64,000 nucleotides of DNA, taken from Clostridium sp. JN-9 (GTDB taxonomy: Bacteria; Bacillota; Clostridia; Clostridiales; Clostridiaceae). The stretch covers positions 1,860,001-1,924,000 of the forward strand of contig NZ_CP035280.1 in assembly GCF_004103695.1 (NCBI RefSeq), given 5' to 3'. The stretch's first letter is position 1. Every line of letters begins with the position of its first letter. A model generated the notes under the pieces. It had not been told where the DNA came from, ran no database searches, and saw nothing but the letters and a program-made list of their open reading frames with translations. This document shows, one piece after another, positions 37,176 to 45,845 of the stretch. The translations under genes and the position numbers were made by a program.

Positions 37176-37339
37176 AGTACTATAATTCCCTGAGAAGCCA
37201 CGCAACGGCTTAATTTGCCTTGAAAATTATTTTCATATTTATTCAATTAATTAATAGTATAATTTTTTAACATAGTAGACATTTTGTTAAAAAATATATA
37301 AAATCATTATGAACAATAGTAAATTTAAGGGGTGGTACT
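37176..37339 (+). promoter_or_regulatory. ndh2 promoter region and long leader
   Basis: A TATAAT lies at about 37179-37184, with a poor -35. The predicted transcript starts near 37190 with CCTGAGAAGCCACGCAACGG, whose AAGCC/GGCTT arms form a 5-bp hairpin around ACGCAAC. About 150 bases then lead to AAGGGGTGG and ATG 37340. No riboswitch family is recognised. Confidence 0.4.
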
Positions 37340-39151
37340 ATGCCAAAAAAAACGCAAATCGTAATTTTAGGCGCTGGCTACGGTGGAGTCCATGCAGCCA
37401 AGAAATTAGCCAAAAGGTATAAGAAGGATGATAATATTGAAATCACATTGATAGATAGAAATCCTTATCATACTTTGATGACTTCGCTTCATGAAATTGC
37501 TGGAGGCAGAGTTGATACTGACGCAGTAAAGGTTGATTTAAGAAAAATATTTAATAAAACTAAGGTAGATGTAGTTACTGAAGATATAGTAAAGGTTGAT
37601 GTTAAAAACAATGTTCTTAAATCAGAATATGGAGAATATCATTTTGACTATTTAATAGTTGGAACTGGTAGTGAACCAGCCTTCTTTGGCGTGCCTGGTG
37701 TAAAAGAAAATGGTTTTTCATTATGGTCACTTGAAGATGCAGTTAAAATCCATGATCATATTGAAGATATGTTTAAAAAAGCCAGTAGAGAAAGAAACGA
37801 AAAGAAAAGAAAGGCAATGCTTACATTTATAGTAGCCGGCGGTGGATTTACAGGAATCGAAACTGTTGGTGAAATTATGGAGTGGAAAACAACTTTAAGC
37901 AGAGATTATAATGTAGATGAATCTGAAGTTAGATTAATGGTTGTTGAGGCACTTCCTTCAATATTAAATATGCTAGACAAGCCTTCAGTTGAAAAAGCAG
38001 AAAATTATATGAAGAAAAAGAATATTGAATTGCATAAAAATTCGCCAATTATTCAAGTAGACCCTGATTTCATAAAGCTAAAGGATGGTACTGAAATTCC
38101 TACTAATACACTTATATGGACATGCGGAGTACAAGGTAATGAAGAAGCTGCATCAATTGGAGTGGATATGGGTAAAAGAGGCAGATTGCAGGCTAATGAA
38201 TATATGCAGTCTACTTCAAATGAAAATGTATATATAGTTGGCGATATTGCCTATTATGAAGAAAAAAATTCCAAAGGTATTCCTCAGATTGTTGAAACAG
38301 CTATGCAGACAGCAGATACAATAGTTGATAACATATCTGCAGATATGGAGCATAAAGAAAAAGTTAAATTCAAGTCAAATTATCACGGCTTTATGGTATC
38401 AATTGGAGGAAGATATGGAGTTGCCCATGTTGGCGGTATGAAACTTACAGGTTTCTTTGCTATGGCAATGAAGCACCTTGTTGATATGCACTATTTATTT
38501 GGAATAGGCGGTTTTAATTTAATTTTTAAATATCTAAATCATGAATTTTTCTCAATAAAAGAAAAGCGTTCAATTATGGGGGGACATTTAGCAGCTAAGT
38601 CCTCAACTTTATGGCTTGTTGTATTAAGGCTCTTCGTAGGAATTATGTGGTTAATAGAAGGTATTGGAAAAATACAACAGGGATGGTTAAAAGCCGATCA
38701 TATTTATATAGTAAAAACTGCTGCAGCTTCAGGAGCTTCAGAAGCAGCAAGCAATACTGCCCAGCAGGCAGCTGCCCAGGCAGTTCCTTTACTTAGTCAG
38801 CCGCCAGAATTCTTTAATTCATTTATGAACACCTTTGTTGCTCCATATGCTCACTTCTTCCAGGTTTGTGTTGTACTTGGTGAAGTTGCTTTAGGGCTGG
38901 CACTTATTGGAGGGTTCCTGACTTTCTTATGCTCATTGGCATCAATTTTCTTATGTATAAACTTTATATTATCGGCTATGGCTGGTAAAGAGATACTTTG
39001 GTATATATTTGCATCAATTACACTTATGGGCGGTTCAGGAAGAGCATTTGGACTTGATTATTATATCCAGCCGGCCATATCTAAATGGTGGAATAATTTA
39101 AGACGTGGAAAACAGGTTCCAATTTATAAACAAAATTCAATTGGTATGTAA
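37340..39151 (+). CDS. ndh2: Type II NADH dehydrogenase (Ndh2) with C-terminal membrane domain
   Basis: 603 residues. The first ~400 are a single-subunit NADH:quinone oxidoreductase: FAD motif VILGAGYGGVHAAKKL, NAD motif FIVAGGGFTGIETVGEI and the conserved VYIVGDIAYYE. The extra ~180 residues at the C-terminus hold about four membrane helices of DoxX-like type with a Ser/Ala/Gln-rich loop, as in the Ndh2 of Gram-positive extracellular electron transfer loci. It should oxidise NADH and reduce the dedicated quinone. It heads the plus-strand group with eetA, eetB and the polyprenyl synthase. Confidence 0.92.
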   Translation: MPKKTQIVILGAGYGGVHAAKKLAKRYKKDDNIEITLIDRNPYHTLMTSLHEIAGGRVDTDAVKVDLRKIFNKTKVDVVTEDIVKVDVKNNVLKSEYGEYHFDYLIVGTGSEPAFFGVPGVKENGFSLWSLEDAVKIHDHIEDMFKKASRERNEKKRKAMLTFIVAGGGFTGIETVGEIMEWKTTLSRDYNVDESEVRLMVVEALPSILNMLDKPSVEKAENYMKKKNIELHKNSPIIQVDPDFIKLKDGTEIPTNTLIWTCGVQGNEEAASIGVDMGKRGRLQANEYMQSTSNENVYIVGDIAYYEEKNSKGIPQIVETAMQTADTIVDNISADMEHKEKVKFKSNYHGFMVSIGGRYGVAHVGGMKLTGFFAMAMKHLVDMHYLFGIGGFNLIFKYLNHEFFSIKEKRSIMGGHLAAKSSTLWLVVLRLFVGIMWLIEGIGKIQQGWLKADHIYIVKTAAASGASEAASNTAQQAAAQAVPLLSQPPEFFNSFMNTFVAPYAHFFQVCVVLGEVALGLALIGGFLTFLCSLASIFLCINFILSAMAGKEILWYIFASITLMGGSGRAFGLDYYIQPAISKWWNNLRRGKQVPIYKQNSIGM

Positions 39152-39161
39152 TAATAACCTT

Positions 39162-39195
39162 ACAAAGATTTTCTGCTTTTGTGGAAAATCTTTGT
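39162..39195 (+). terminator. Terminator-like hairpin after ndh2
   Basis: ACAAAGATTTTC pairs with GAAAATCTTTGT around a 10-base loop, followed by an AT-rich stretch without a strong T-run. It may be a partial terminator that sets ndh2 above eetAB. Confidence 0.6.
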
Positions 39196-39239
39196 TATAA
39201 TTATTTATTTTTTATAAATATTGAAAAGCAGGTATTTAT

Positions 39240-39620
39240 ATGAAAAAGTGGGACTTAATAATAATAGTATTTTTAATAGTTATTTCTCTTATCCCTGGAG
39301 GATTTATTTTATTAAACAAGAATAAACATTATGATCAGACATACGCAGAAATAATGGTATCAGGAAAACTTTATAAAAAAGTAAGTCTTAGCAGTCATAA
39401 AGGTAATGAAACCTTTCAAATTAAAACAGATTTAGGATATAATACAATTAAAGTTGAAAACAATAGTATATCCATTATAGATGCAGATTGCAGGGACAAG
39501 ACATGCATAAAGGAAGGAACTATTAGTATACCTGGGCAGACTATTGCCTGCCTGCCTCATAAATTGGTAGTTCAGATTAAAGGCAGCAATAAGTCAAATG
39601 TAGATATAATTGCAAATTAA
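39240..39620 (+). CDS. eetA: EetA-like NusG domain II protein
   Basis: 126 residues. One N-terminal membrane helix (LIIIVFLIVISLIPGGFILL) is followed by an extracytoplasmic NusG domain II-like fold with IDADCRDKTCIKEG and ACLPHKLVVQI, where three cysteines are conserved. In Listeria the homologue EetA works with EetB in the electron transfer locus. Position between ndh2 and eetB supports the call. Its biochemical role is not settled. Confidence 0.87.
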   Translation: MKKWDLIIIVFLIVISLIPGGFILLNKNKHYDQTYAEIMVSGKLYKKVSLSSHKGNETFQIKTDLGYNTIKVENNSISIIDADCRDKTCIKEGTISIPGQTIACLPHKLVVQIKGSNKSNVDIIAN

Positions 39621-39632
39621 TGAGGTGATCAT

Positions 39633-40151
39633 ATGAAAAGCACAAAGAAAATGGTTTATATTTCTTTATTGGTATCCCAGGCACTAGTGCTGTATATTAT
39701 TGAATCCATGCTGCCTGTTCCCTTTATTGCTCCAGGTGCAAAGCTTGGCCTGCCTAATTTAATTACTGTTATCGGACTTTATACTTTATCATATGGGGAC
39801 ACATTTTTAATTGTAATATTAAGAGTAATATTATCAACATTATTTGCTGGAACAATGACCAGTTTTTTATATAGCATAAGCGGTGCTGTTTTAAGCTTTA
39901 TAATAATGTGTATTGTAAAAAAAATAGGATCAGACAAAGTCAGTATTATTGGAGTAAGTGCAGCTGGTGCAGTTTTTCACAATGTTGGTCAAATTATTGT
40001 AGCAGCTTTAGTAATACAAAATATTAATATTGCTCTGTATCTGCCAATACTTAATATTACAGGTATCGCTACTGGAATATTCATAGGAATAACTGCAAAC
40101 TATGCTGTTACTTATGTTAAAAGGATTCCATATTTAAATAATATTAAATAA
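39633..40151 (+). CDS. eetB: EetB-like Gx-transporter family membrane protein
   Basis: 172 residues, about five membrane helices, of the family long annotated as heptaprenyl diphosphate synthase component I or Gx transporter (LPVPFIAPGAKLGLPNLITVIGL and GTMTSFLYSISGAVLSF in part). Resembles ECF-type substrate-binding membrane subunits. In flavin-based EET loci it is called EetB and is thought to form a complex with EetA. It is 12 bases after eetA and 19 before the polyprenyl synthase gene. Confidence 0.88.
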   Translation: MKSTKKMVYISLLVSQALVLYIIESMLPVPFIAPGAKLGLPNLITVIGLYTLSYGDTFLIVILRVILSTLFAGTMTSFLYSISGAVLSFIIMCIVKKIGSDKVSIIGVSAAGAVFHNVGQIIVAALVIQNINIALYLPILNITGIATGIFIGITANYAVTYVKRIPYLNNIK

Positions 40152-40170
40152 AATTTAGAAGGATGGTTAA

Positions 40171-41136
40171 ATGGACAAGTTTTGGGATGAATATCCAACA
40201 ATAAAAAATGATTTAAATTATGTAGTTAAAATTATGGAAAAAAACGTTAAATGCAGAGATAAAGTTATTGAAAATTCAATTTTGGATTTAATATATTCAG
40301 GAGGCAAATTGTTAAGGCCTGCCTTTGTTCTTATAGCTTCTCGTTTTGGCGAGGAAAACAGAGAAAAAGCCTGCTCATTAGCTGCAGTTATAGAAATGTT
40401 ACATATGGCAACCCTTGTTCATGATGACATAATAGATGATTCTAAACTAAGGAGAGGAAATGAGACAATACAATCAAGATATGGTAAGGACTATGCAGTT
40501 TATATAGGTGATTTTTTATTTGGTGTGTGCTTTAAACTGCTATCAGAAAATTCATCTTTAAAACAGATTAATATTGACAGCAACTCCATGTCAAGAATAT
40601 GCCTGGGGGAAGTAAATCAGCTTAACTCCAGATTTAATTTGAATTTATCTGTTAAATCATACTTAAATAGAATATCTGCAAAGACTGCTGAACTTTTCTC
40701 ACTTAGCTTTTATACTGGTGCTTCTATGGCAAATTGCAGTGAAAAACTTTCAAGACAGCTTTGGCACATTGGTCACAATATTGGAATGGCATTTCAAATC
40801 ATAGATGATGTCCTTGATTATTCCTCCAGCAATGCTGTTTTAGGTAAGTCCACTGCCAATGATTTAAAACAAGGTATCTTTACATTACCTATAATTTATG
40901 CAATTGCAGCTGATAAAAATGCCTTTAATGGTTTATTGGAAAAGCATTACTTCTCTGACAAGGATATAAATTCCATAATCAATATAGTTAAAAGCTCAGG
41001 AAGTATTTATGAATGTAATAAACTAGCCTCCAAATATTCAAATAAAGCTTTCAATCTAATTGAGAAACTTCCTAAAGGTGACAACAGTGAAATGTTAGAC
41101 AGCATAGTTAAAAAGCTGCTTGTTAGAAAATACTAA
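40171..41136 (+). CDS. Polyprenyl diphosphate synthase (HepT/DmkB-like)
   Basis: 321 residues, a trans-polyprenyl synthase that elongates farnesyl- or geranylgeranyl-diphosphate with isopentenyl diphosphate to make a quinone side chain. The first Asp-rich motif is LVHDDIIDDSKLRRG and the second FQIIDDVLDYS; both are intact. In the EET context it corresponds to DmkB, feeding the UbiA-type enzyme encoded on the opposite strand. A strong terminator follows. Confidence 0.92.
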   Translation: MDKFWDEYPTIKNDLNYVVKIMEKNVKCRDKVIENSILDLIYSGGKLLRPAFVLIASRFGEENREKACSLAAVIEMLHMATLVHDDIIDDSKLRRGNETIQSRYGKDYAVYIGDFLFGVCFKLLSENSSLKQINIDSNSMSRICLGEVNQLNSRFNLNLSVKSYLNRISAKTAELFSLSFYTGASMANCSEKLSRQLWHIGHNIGMAFQIIDDVLDYSSSNAVLGKSTANDLKQGIFTLPIIYAIAADKNAFNGLLEKHYFSDKDINSIINIVKSSGSIYECNKLASKYSNKAFNLIEKLPKGDNSEMLDSIVKKLLVRKY

Positions 41137-41137
41137 G

Positions 41138-41195
41138 TTTTAAAAGGAGCCTTGCATTAGCAGTTAAAACTGCTGATGTAAGGCTCCTTTTAAAA
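41138..41195 (+). terminator. Strong terminator after the EET operon
   Basis: TTTTAAAAGGAGCCTT (41138-41153) pairs exactly with AAGGCTCCTTTTAAAA (41180-41195), with an inner CAGT/ACTG stem. Half of a similar hairpin occurs after the permease gene near 56430. Confidence 0.85.
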
Positions 41196-41199
41196 CTAA

Positions 41200-41290
41200 A
41201 GATTAAAGATTAAAGAACAAAGAATGTGGATTTTCTGCAAAGAAAAACTACCTTATTTAATCTTTGTTATTTAATCTTTGTTCTTTTGAT
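41200..41290. repeat. AAAGATTAAAGA-type repeat, imperfect palindrome
   Basis: Units of AAAGATTAAAGAACAAAGAA are followed about 40 bases later by the complement pattern TTTAATCTTTGTTCTTTT. A second copy of the direct half is at 56391-56430. It looks like a short interspersed repeat between genes. Confidence 0.5.
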
Positions 41291-41355
41291 AAAGAGCCAT
41301 AGGTGTTTATCTAACAGTATCAAATAAGGATAGAACTACACTAAAAAATAAAGAT

Positions 41356-42246
41356 TTAGTCCATAGCTGCTTTACAAAGCTGCTTAAAAGCTACCACAAA
41401 GTTTTTTATTTTTTTACTAGGCTGTTTTTTGTAAATAAGATAAATATTGTACTCCATATTTAAATTTTCAACAAATGTCTCTTTTAAAATATCATTTTTT
41501 ATTTCTTCTTTCACAGCCATATAAGGCAGGATAGCTACACCTTGTCCCTTTTTTAATGAATATTTAATGGATTCCACTGAATCTACAGTAAAAACTACAT
41601 TTAAATCTTTATAACTCCTGTTAATTTCTCTTAATTTAGCACTTACAACATGTATTATACCCGGATTACCACTTAACATAAGCATAGGATAATTAAAGAT
41701 ATCCTCCAATTTTATCTTTTCAGGCATGTTCATGTCAAAACTGCTTACTAAACAAAACTTATCACAGCTCAGTTTATAATGCACTATTGATTTATTTTCA
41801 GGTAATCTGTAAACAATTCCTACGTCACTGACATCCTGGAGAACATTTTCTTCAATCTTTTCACAGTCGTTAGAAGTTATCTGAAAGCTGTAATCTTTGA
41901 ACTTTTTTTTCATTTCATAAACTATGGATGGCATAACATATGCTGCCATTGACCAGCAAGCATCTATTTTAACCACATTATCATTTAAAATATAACTTTG
42001 CAGAACTTCACCTAACCGGACATAATTTTTCAGAATATTTTCTGAATATTTTAATGTTATTTTTCCAGCTTCAGTAAGTTCTACGCCTCTATTGCTTCTA
42101 TCCATGAGTTTAACTCCTAAGGAGTCCTCCAGCTTTTGAATCTGCTTACTTAAGGCTGATTGAGAAATATGAGATTTTAAAGCCACCTTAGAAATGCTTT
42201 TCTCATGTGCCACATCATAAAAGTATTTAAAGTATTCCAGTTGCAT
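41356..42246 (-). CDS. LysR family transcriptional regulator
   Basis: About 296 residues. An N-terminal winged helix-turn-helix (MQLEYFKYFYDVAHEKSIS and ALSKQIQKLEDSLGVKLMDR) is followed by a LysR substrate-binding domain. I start at ATG 42246, with GAGAGGA upstream and the canonical LysR first residues; the longer frame from 42336 adds 30 residues unlike the family. It lies between the EET genes and a divergent gene of unknown function. Its targets cannot be read from sequence. Confidence 0.92.
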   Translation of the reverse strand: MQLEYFKYFYDVAHEKSISKVALKSHISQSALSKQIQKLEDSLGVKLMDRSNRGVELTEAGKITLKYSENILKNYVRLGEVLQSYILNDNVVKIDACWSMAAYVMPSIVYEMKKKFKDYSFQITSNDCEKIEENVLQDVSDVGIVYRLPENKSIVHYKLSCDKFCLVSSFDMNMPEKIKLEDIFNYPMLMLSGNPGIIHVVSAKLREINRSYKDLNVVFTVDSVESIKYSLKKGQGVAILPYMAVKEEIKNDILKETFVENLNMEYNIYLIYKKQPSKKIKNFVVAFKQLCKAAMD

Positions 42247-42403
42247 TTTATATCCTCTCTTCCCTTTTCCATAAATATATATACTATTATAGCATATGCT
42301 CCCTTCATTAGTACATAAGATGAGAATAACTTTCACTTACAAAACACTTATGCTGCATAATTACTTAATTTTGTAGTATAATGTTTATATAGGGGGGTTT
42401 GTT

Positions 42404-43498
42404 ATGAATGAAAAAATTCTTATAATTACGGATAATTATAGAAAAATCAACTTTTCTTCTCTGCTAAGTCTGTACTCAACTGACTTTATTAATCCTGATC
42501 AATTAAATTCTCTTAGGATATTAAACTATGATGCTGCTATAATTGATTTTAAAGAACCAGCTAAAAATATAGAGACCTCCAATATCCTCCGCTCAATAAA
42601 TTCCTGGCTTCCTATATTAGTAATTACTGACTTTGCCTTTCCTGATGAATATCTGGATTTTATGAATATTCATGGTTATGGACAGATAAAAATGCTTATC
42701 TGGAGAGAAAACTATCCAGAGGAAATTATAAAATATATTCAATGTCTTATTCATCCTGGATATGCAGATGCAAAATCTGAAATAGCTTTAGTATTACCAA
42801 TATACGATGCAAAATCACAGTATAATAATTTATTATCATTAATTGAAAATGTTAATATCCTAATTGAAAAAAGTTTAAATAATATTTATATTTATTTAGT
42901 GAATATTAATTGTGAAAATAACATTGAAAATTTAATAAATAAGATTGAAAAGAATACAGCCTTAAATAATGACACAATTAAATCACAAATAAAATTAGTT
43001 TACAGAAAAGCATGCAACTATCTGGATGCCCTGCGTTCCATTGATTCTCAAATAATGATACTTATAGATACTTATAAACAATATAATATTTCTGATATAT
43101 CTAAAATAGTAAACATTTTAAAACTGGGTTACTTTGATATGATTATAGGGTCAAATTCAAAATCAGATGAATATTTAAAAAATAATATTAATATTATGGA
43201 AAAGCCGCTAATCAATTCCCTGCTTCCTGAAGGAATAACATACTTAGAAAATGGCTTAATTGGTATGAGTGCCACAGCTTCAAATTATATACTGTCACTT
43301 TTAAAGCAGGATACCGGTACCCCAATTGACCTGGAGTTATTATATATATCAAAGCTTTTGAAATTCAGGGTGCTCCAGATTCAAATTGACTTTATTCAAA
43401 AGGAGAACATAGTACCTATAAAGACAAATTCTTTATCCCTTATTAAAAGTATTAGAAGACTTAAAGGATTAAAAGTAAGTAAATTTAAAAGTGCTTAA
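42404..43498 (+). CDS. Unknown protein: receiver-like N-terminus plus glycosyltransferase-A-like part
   Basis: 364 residues, no clear family. Residues 1-115 have the secondary-structure rhythm of a response-regulator receiver (ILIITDNYRK, YDAAIIDFKEP with one Asp, PILVITDF), but the acidic pocket and Lys are not convincing. Residues ~125-290 start ALVLPIYDAKSQYNNLLSLIENV, like the opening of GT-A glycosyltransferases, and include YFDMIIGSN, but no DxD motif is visible. It could be a degenerate signalling protein. It is divergent from the LysR gene, and an IS607-type element lies just downstream. Confidence 0.5.
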   Translation: MNEKILIITDNYRKINFSSLLSLYSTDFINPDQLNSLRILNYDAAIIDFKEPAKNIETSNILRSINSWLPILVITDFAFPDEYLDFMNIHGYGQIKMLIWRENYPEEIIKYIQCLIHPGYADAKSEIALVLPIYDAKSQYNNLLSLIENVNILIEKSLNNIYIYLVNINCENNIENLINKIEKNTALNNDTIKSQIKLVYRKACNYLDALRSIDSQIMILIDTYKQYNISDISKIVNILKLGYFDMIIGSNSKSDEYLKNNINIMEKPLINSLLPEGITYLENGLIGMSATASNYILSLLKQDTGTPIDLELLYISKLLKFRVLQIQIDFIQKENIVPIKTNSLSLIKSIRRLKGLKVSKFKSA

Positions 43499-43594
43499 AT
43501 TTATGTTTAAGGAGAAATAAAATAGTTTATAAACTTATATGCAAGTATATTCAGACATGTTATAATATAATCACCAAAAAAGGAGTGACTATAT

Positions 43595-43786
43595 TTGATT
43601 AAGAACTATAAGCCTAAAGAATTTGCTAAATTATTAAATGTATCAGTTTTAACACTACAACCATGGGATAACGCAGGAAAATTAAAAACATTTAGAACAC
43701 CAACAAATAGGCGGTTTTATACTTATGAACAGTATAAAGAGTTTATGGGTATAACATCTTCTGGAAATAAAGATAAAGGAAGATGA
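43595..43786 (+). pseudogene. Truncated IS607-type tnpA (element B), MerR-like domain only
   Basis: 63 residues from TTG 43595 with GGAGTG upstream. It matches the MerR-like DNA-binding domain of IS607 serine recombinases (NYKPKEFAKLLNVSVLTLQ, FRTPTNRRFYTYEQYKEF). The usual QRWD is QPWD here. The catalytic serine-recombinase domain is missing, and the frame ends with TGA overlapping the tnpB ATG by 4 bases. The fragment may still bind the element's left end. Confidence 0.8.
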
Positions 43787-44955
43787 AGAAGTTGAAAAAA
43801 GCATACAAAACAGAGATTAAACCAACAGAAGAACAGATAACTAAAATTCATCGAACAATTGGTGTAAGCAGGTTCATATATAACTTTTATGTTTCACATA
43901 ATAAGGAAGTTTACGAAAGAGAAAAGAAATTTGTAAGTGGCATGGATTTTTCGAGGTGGCTTAACAATGAGTATATTCCTAGCAATATAGATAAACTTTG
44001 GATTAAAGGAGTATCTTCCAAAGCTACTAAACAAGCTATTATGAATGGAGAAAAAGCTTTTAAAAAGTTTTTTAATGGTAAATCTGGTTTCCCAAAGTTT
44101 AAGAAAAAGAAAAACCAAGATGTTAAAGCCTACTTTCCTAAAAACAATAAAACAGATTGGACTATTGAAAGGCATAGAATTAAAATACCAACTTTAGGTT
44201 GGGTTAGACTCAAGGAATACGGCTATATACCAGCTAATGGCAGAATAACAAGTGGAACAGTAAGTCAAAAAGCTGATAGATATTATGTTTCTGTATTAGT
44301 TGATGAAGATATTCAAGTAAACAATAAGCCCCATTCAGAAGGAATAGGTATAGACCTTGGGCTAAAGGATTTTGCAATTTGCAGTAATGGAATAACTAAG
44401 AAGAATATTAATAAAACTAAAACAGTTAAAAAAGCAGAAAAGAAACTAAAACGTGAGCAAAGAAAGCTTTCAAGGAAATATGAAAGTTTAAAATTAAGAA
44501 ATAAAAAAGAGAAAGGGGAAGCTGCTCGTCAAAATATCCAAAAACAAATAGTCAAGGTACAAAAACTTCATCAAAAACTTACAAATATTAGAACTGATTA
44601 TATTAATAAAACAGTAAGTGAGTTAATAAAGCAAAAACCAAGCTTTATAACAATAGAGGATTTAAATACAAAAGGAATGATGAAGAACCGTCATTTAGCA
44701 AAGGCAGTTGCACAACAAAAGTTTTATGAATTTAGAATTAAACTTATTTCAAAAGCAAAACAAAATAATATAGAAATAAGAGTAGTTGATAGATTTTATC
44801 CAAGTAGTAAAACTTGCAGCTGCTGCGGAAATATTAAAAAGGATTTAAAACTATCAGATAGGGTGTATAAATGTGTTAATTGCAATACTTCTATTGATAG
44901 AGATTTAAATGCTTCAATCAATTTAGCTAATGCTAAAGAATATAAGATAGCTTAA
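43783..44955 (+). CDS. tnpB: TnpB RNA-guided nuclease (IS607-type element B)
   Basis: 390 residues, full-length TnpB. RuvC residues are intact: D in GIDLGLKDFAICS, E in ITIEDLNTKGMM and D in CNTSIDRDLNASINL; the zinc finger is CSCCG..CVNC. It overlaps the truncated tnpA by ATGA, as in intact IS607 elements. It is clearly related to, but distinct from, the TnpB of element A, so the two are separate insertions and not a recent duplication. The flanking omega-RNA follows directly. Confidence 0.93.
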   Translation: MKKLKKAYKTEIKPTEEQITKIHRTIGVSRFIYNFYVSHNKEVYEREKKFVSGMDFSRWLNNEYIPSNIDKLWIKGVSSKATKQAIMNGEKAFKKFFNGKSGFPKFKKKKNQDVKAYFPKNNKTDWTIERHRIKIPTLGWVRLKEYGYIPANGRITSGTVSQKADRYYVSVLVDEDIQVNNKPHSEGIGIDLGLKDFAICSNGITKKNINKTKTVKKAEKKLKREQRKLSRKYESLKLRNKKEKGEAARQNIQKQIVKVQKLHQKLTNIRTDYINKTVSELIKQKPSFITIEDLNTKGMMKNRHLAKAVAQQKFYEFRIKLISKAKQNNIEIRVVDRFYPSSKTCSCCGNIKKDLKLSDRVYKCVNCNTSIDRDLNASINLANAKEYKIA

Positions 44956-45062
44956 TTAAACAAGCGCTTATATGTGTACCGAAGGCTATTTCGGGAATTT
45001 ACGCTTGTGGAGTGCTATACAAACTGTAGTAGCTTAGGCAAGGCAGAGTACAATGAAGTAGG
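44956..45062 (+). ncRNA. Omega-RNA scaffold and right end of TnpB element B
   Basis: Follows tnpB. A hairpin CCGAA..TTTCGG (44995 region) matches in position the GGAT..ATCC hairpin of element A. Shared blocks are TGGAGTG, TATA-CAAAC, GTAGCTT, GCAA and ACAATGAA, ending at GG (45061-45062). Confidence 0.65.
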
Positions 45063-45082
45063 AATTTTCTCAGTATGGATAC
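45063..45082 (+). other. Predicted guide segment of TnpB element B
   Basis: Bases AATTTTCTCAGTATGGATAC immediately after the GG end of the scaffold; by TnpB biology this flank would be the guide. Boundary uncertain by a few bases. Confidence 0.4.
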
Positions 45083-45115
45083 ATTTGACCATATTTTGAG
45101 TAGCAGGGTACATCT

Positions 45116-45760
45116 ATGACTGAACAAAAAGATATTTTATTTGTTGATGATGACAGCTATATCCTTAATCAGTTAAATATAATGTTTAAAAATAGTGATT
45201 ACAATGTGCATTTTGCCAAAGCAGCAGATGAGGCTTTGGACATTCTTATTCATGATAAGATTGATGTAATAGCATCAGATATGATATTGCCGGATAAAAG
45301 CGGTCTTGATTTAATAAAAATTGTTAAGAATAAATATCCATATATAGTCAGAATATTTCTTGTTGAAATAAATCAGATTTCTTCCACATTAGATTTCATT
45401 AATAATGGTGACATTTACAGGTTTATTGAAAAGCCATTGAAAAATGCAGATCAGATAATTTCAACTATAAAAAATGCTGTACTTTATGCTGATTTTCTTA
45501 AAAGCAAACCAGTTAATGATAGTAGTTCGGATAGTATAACCATTTCACTTGAAGCAGTAAAAGATATAATTGATTTATACAAAAGGCAATATTTTATAGT
45601 AAAAAACAATAATTTAATAGTATTAGTATCATCATGCCTTGACAGTAAAATGAAAGTTAATTCTTTCCTTGATGAATATGATATTAATTTTAATTTATAT
45701 CATAAGAGAATGTTAGATCAGAATAATACTTTATATATTAGAAGATCACAATATATTTAA
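45116..45760 (+). CDS. Divergent response-regulator receiver protein
   Basis: 214 residues. Residues 1-120 are a receiver domain: acidic pair VDDDSYI, phosphoacceptor D in IASDMILPDKSG (about residue 56) and K in FIEKPLKN. The usual Thr/Ser after strand 4 is replaced (RIFLVEINQ), so phospho-switching may differ. The C-terminal ~90 residues have no recognisable DNA-binding or enzymatic domain. The ribosome site is weak, and the IS607 element ends ~50 bases upstream, so it may have lost its original promoter. Confidence 0.75.
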   Translation: MTEQKDILFVDDDSYILNQLNIMFKNSDYNVHFAKAADEALDILIHDKIDVIASDMILPDKSGLDLIKIVKNKYPYIVRIFLVEINQISSTLDFINNGDIYRFIEKPLKNADQIISTIKNAVLYADFLKSKPVNDSSSDSITISLEAVKDIIDLYKRQYFIVKNNNLIVLVSSCLDSKMKVNSFLDEYDINFNLYHKRMLDQNNTLYIRRSQYI

Positions 45761-45845
45761 ATTCATACATCCACATAATTCCTCCACAATTTATTTCTAT
45801 AATTAAATCATAGAAATAAAACTTATTTTAACAGGAGGAATATAT

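Noticed and set aside
41200-41290. Repeated AAAGATTAAAGA units considered as a CRISPR array
   Set aside because: Units are short, degenerate and adjacent without regular unique spacers, and no cas genes are near.
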